Assembly (NCBI GenBank): GCA_963971425.1
Contig: OZ020526.1
Coordinates: forward strand, 3,190,180-3,254,179
Reading direction: 5' to 3'
DNA: 64,000 nt
Origin: Bryoerythrophyllum caledonicum
Taxonomy: Eukaryota; Streptophyta; Bryopsida; Pottiales; Pottiaceae
The translations under genes and the position numbers were made by a program. The notes beneath the pieces are model-generated. The model did not search any database. It saw nothing but the letters and a program-made list of their open reading frames with translations, and was not told the DNA's origin. Shown piece after piece: positions 61,533-64,000 of this stretch (the stretch's first letter is position 1; each line of letters opens with the position of its first letter).

Positions 61533-62389
61533 TGTTATGATCAGTTCAGTGTGACTTCACCTAAGGCCGTGAGATGTTAATCTTGTCCGGTCAATGCGAC
61601 TCAAATTTAGAGCTAAGAGGAAGATCAACCTTCCGTTTCAGTGAAAAAAAAACTTCTTCTCCTTCCAAATATGGTACTTTTGTGCAGAATTCCTCAGGGT
61701 CAGGCATGTTGTTTAAAGTAGCGTGAAGAACCTTCAAATTTCTTGACCGTAGCGCAATACATTGTGTAGCACAAAGCCAAAGTTCTTCCTTGCCAGGCCT
61801 GGTTCCAGCCTTCTCACAGCCTTCTCACCCTTTAAAACTGATAGTATGCAACACCTTGGATGAAAGCACGGACCATGTCATCAACGGCCGCCACATATAG
61901 ATCATGTTGCCTCTGTTACTAGATTGTTGCAACCACCTATTGTGCATCATTTCCGCTAGATTGCATGACGGCATCTTGCCCATTTTGGATTTGGAAAGCA
62001 CTTGCGTAGAAAGAATGACGAGGTCATAATGTCAAAGGTTTAGGTATACATAATGCACGCAACGCAATGAATAAAGCAGGACAACGACGAAATGACCAAT
62101 ATAAGCACCACCTTCAATGTGCACATGGAGATCAACTTTGCACTCACTCTCTAGGATCAAGCTATGGACACCTCTTGAGGGTTGTAAGGGGTATTATGAT
62201 TGGACACTGCTCTACATGATTGGGCTGCAAAAAAAACTACTTCTGAAGACTTAATGAAATAAAATATTGCTAGAAACCGTGAAATAGAGTTGGAAGGGAG
62301 CGGTCGATCTTACATGGTCCATGAAGCCGCCCCACTAACGGTATTGGAAATGCCAGGATGCCAACCATAATTTGAGATGGACAAGACCC
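61533..62389. other. Intergenic, no gene recognised
   Basis: Probably belongs to the same transposon remnants; no motif is visible. Confidence 0.35.
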
Positions 62390-63042
62390 TTATTTGTTGT
62401 TGCTCCCGTAGCTAACCACCATGATCTGATCACGAGGTACATACTCTCTGCCTCTTCCATCGACTTTGAGTTTTTGTATTGCATACAAAGTCGTCTGTGT
62501 TGATCTTGGAGATCTGCTCAAATATTTGATTTGGTGTGCTTCTCGAGGGATTGGGTCATATAAATGAGGAGTAGTGCGATACAAATTTTTAATACACTTG
62601 AGATTACTAAAGACTACGATATGATGCTTTAGAAGAAAAACTTGGAGAACCCGTTTAATCTCGTATCAGCTAAAACTAGGACTATCAATGAAAACATCTA
62701 CCTTCGGATACAATTCACAAATAATATTGAATATGTAGTACAGATGCTTACAGTATCTCCACGCGCCACGTTTGCCAAGTGACTTCTTGGACATCTCTGT
62801 AAACGTTGAACAATTGCAGCTTGGAAACTATCCAATAATAACCAGATACTTAGAAACCTGTGAAATAGATTTGACTCGAAGGTGACAATGTAGCCCAATG
62901 CGTTAGGGGAAATTATACATATATTACAAAATTTACCAACAATAGACAATGCAGAAGGAAAACACGTCATCATCCACCGCAATTGCCACCACAATCTCCA
63001 CGTTATCGTCAAATCCACGCCAATATCCACCTCAAATTCCAT
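62390..63042 (-). pseudogene. SWIM-zinc-finger transposon-type ORF, copy 2
   Basis: Minus strand. It starts in one frame (SALSIVGKFCNICIISPNAL) and continues in another with KYLVIIG, FPSCNCSTF, KSLGKRGAWRYCKHLYYIF and YPKVDVFIDSPSFS. The SWIM ligands C-x-C and C-x-H are intact here, unlike copy 1. A frame change and two stops break it. It ends EYVPRDQIMVVSYGSNNK. The two copies are about 2 kb apart and clearly homologous. Confidence 0.6.
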
Positions 63043-63344
63043 GTAACACTCAAATCTACGTTATGAGCCACATCATCATTCTCCCATGGCGACGCTCCAT
63101 GTTGGAAGTTGGATGAGAAATCCACTTGGCAAAAAAGAATAACTACATAAATCAATAACTCACAACAATAATTGTGCCTGTTTCAAAAATTTATGCAGTT
63201 TTTCTTTGGCTTTGCTTCTTTGGTTAGTTATTGATTGCTAATCTATAACTAAACAAAGAGGCAAACCCCTACTTATTTATCCCTAGATTTCTAATAGTGA
63301 TTTTATGAAAGCGTACATGTAATGTGTGCGCAACTATGTTCTAC

Positions 63345-63670
63345 AAGTTTCACAACTTCGTTCCTTACGGATTTCATGCAGATTGGCATTTATCACATCC
63401 AAAGACCACATTTGGGACTCTTAGGTACTAGAGGGTTATTACCATCTCTCTTCACTCTCAAAGACAGTGGAAACTACTTTGACTTTTGAGTTTAGAGACC
63501 ACTAAGCTCTTTCATATTTATAACTGAAAGCTCTTCAATTGATCTCATTAATATTTAGAGTTGAGGAAAGAGTGCCCATGCTCAATTGAGACAAAGGGTA
63601 TCTACACTTGGTAAATTGATTGATATTGAGTCTAAGGGACCATAAGAACCTTTGATTGATACTGAGTCTG
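63345..63670. repeat. Dispersed 330-bp repeat, copy 2
   Basis: Same sequence family and orientation as 37113-37440, differing at roughly 5 to 8 positions per hundred by eye. Nothing coding. Confidence 0.85.
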
Positions 63671-64000
63671 GAAAGTAGTGCAAAAACGATTGTTGTTGTT
63701 TGTGTTGGGATCAGTTCTGTGAAGGTTGTTATGGCGAGTGGTAAGTCTTACAAATGATGGATTGAGAGCATCTCCACTGCCGCTGTCAACTTGGCCACGG
63801 CAGACAAAAGGACTAAAACATGGAAGGAGACTTGTGGTCTAGCTTGTGGGAGTCAACTCACAGTGCCAAGCGGAAGCCCTGTTGCTTGGACTTGTCAAAT
63901 GCAAGGTTTGCCCACTCAATTCAAGTGGGAGCAATTCACAATTCTAGAATTGTGAACAACAACAAATAATAATTAAAACTTGTGTTGAGTTGACGTGCCT
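63671..64000. other. Window end, no gene recognised
   Basis: A possible start codon followed by a GTAAGT donor lies near 63731-63740, but no downstream exon is visible before the window ends. Confidence 0.3.

Overview
The window looks like a stretch of nuclear genome from a land plant, probably a seed-free lineage, although the species cannot be named from sequence alone. The evidence is a PPR protein ending in a DYW RNA-editing domain, an organellar PDF motif, a plant-like RPL10, GT-AG introns, many short CCCTAAA-type motifs, and a background of decayed transposons. Only four loci look like host or potentially functional genes. They are the PDF/PPR-DYW gene (about 4.48-8.71 kb, +), a protein with an AP2-like segment and a coiled coil (31.4-33.4 kb, +), RNase H2 subunit B (36.9-34.2 kb, -, ten exons) and ribosomal protein L10 (39.2-40.5 kb, +, four exons). 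I rebuilt the multi-exon models by hand from splice sites and phase, because no single reading frame shows them.

Layout. 1-2.9 kb is AT-rich with an OTU-protease-like remnant. 3.3-8.7 kb holds the PPR gene and its 5' exons. 8.7-18.7 kb is mostly unassignable repeat-like DNA with a minisatellite, possible tRNA-like SINE boxes and the gag start of a Ty3/gypsy element. 18.7-21.0 kb is a broken copy of the AP2-like gene. 21.0-28.8 kb is a large non-LTR retrotransposon. A 900-bp TTC/GAA tract follows (28.9-29.8 kb), then a small MITE. 30.7-33.4 kb is the intact second copy of the AP2-like gene. RNASEH2B and RPL10 come next, with a Harbinger-like MITE between them. From 41.9 kb to the end nearly everything recognisable is transposon debris: a pogo-like transposase, a hAT transposase, a copia element, an inverted-repeat complex carrying three copies of an unrecognised ORF family, a second Harbinger-like MITE with a visible empty site, and two SWIM-zinc-finger transposon-like ORFs.

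The most interesting object is the non-LTR retrotransposon. Although frameshifted, it reads in order as a 2A ribosome-skipping motif, an APE-type endonuclease, a reverse transcriptase, a chromodomain-like segment, a segment resembling PCIF1-type methyltransferases with a degenerate catalytic motif, an RNase H, and a zinc knuckle with a restriction-like-endonuclease-like tail. Dual-endonuclease plus RNase H elements are known (Dualen/RandI), but I know of no description with an internal chromodomain and 2A together. Other notable points are the splice-supported PDF-PPR-DYW fusion, 11-bp iteron-like arrays at three loci, and duplicated first exons in RPL10.

There is no operon logic here. The host genes are independent: organelle RNA processing (PPR), ribonucleotide removal from DNA (RNASEH2B) and cytosolic translation (RPL10). 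Everything else is mobile or repeat DNA.
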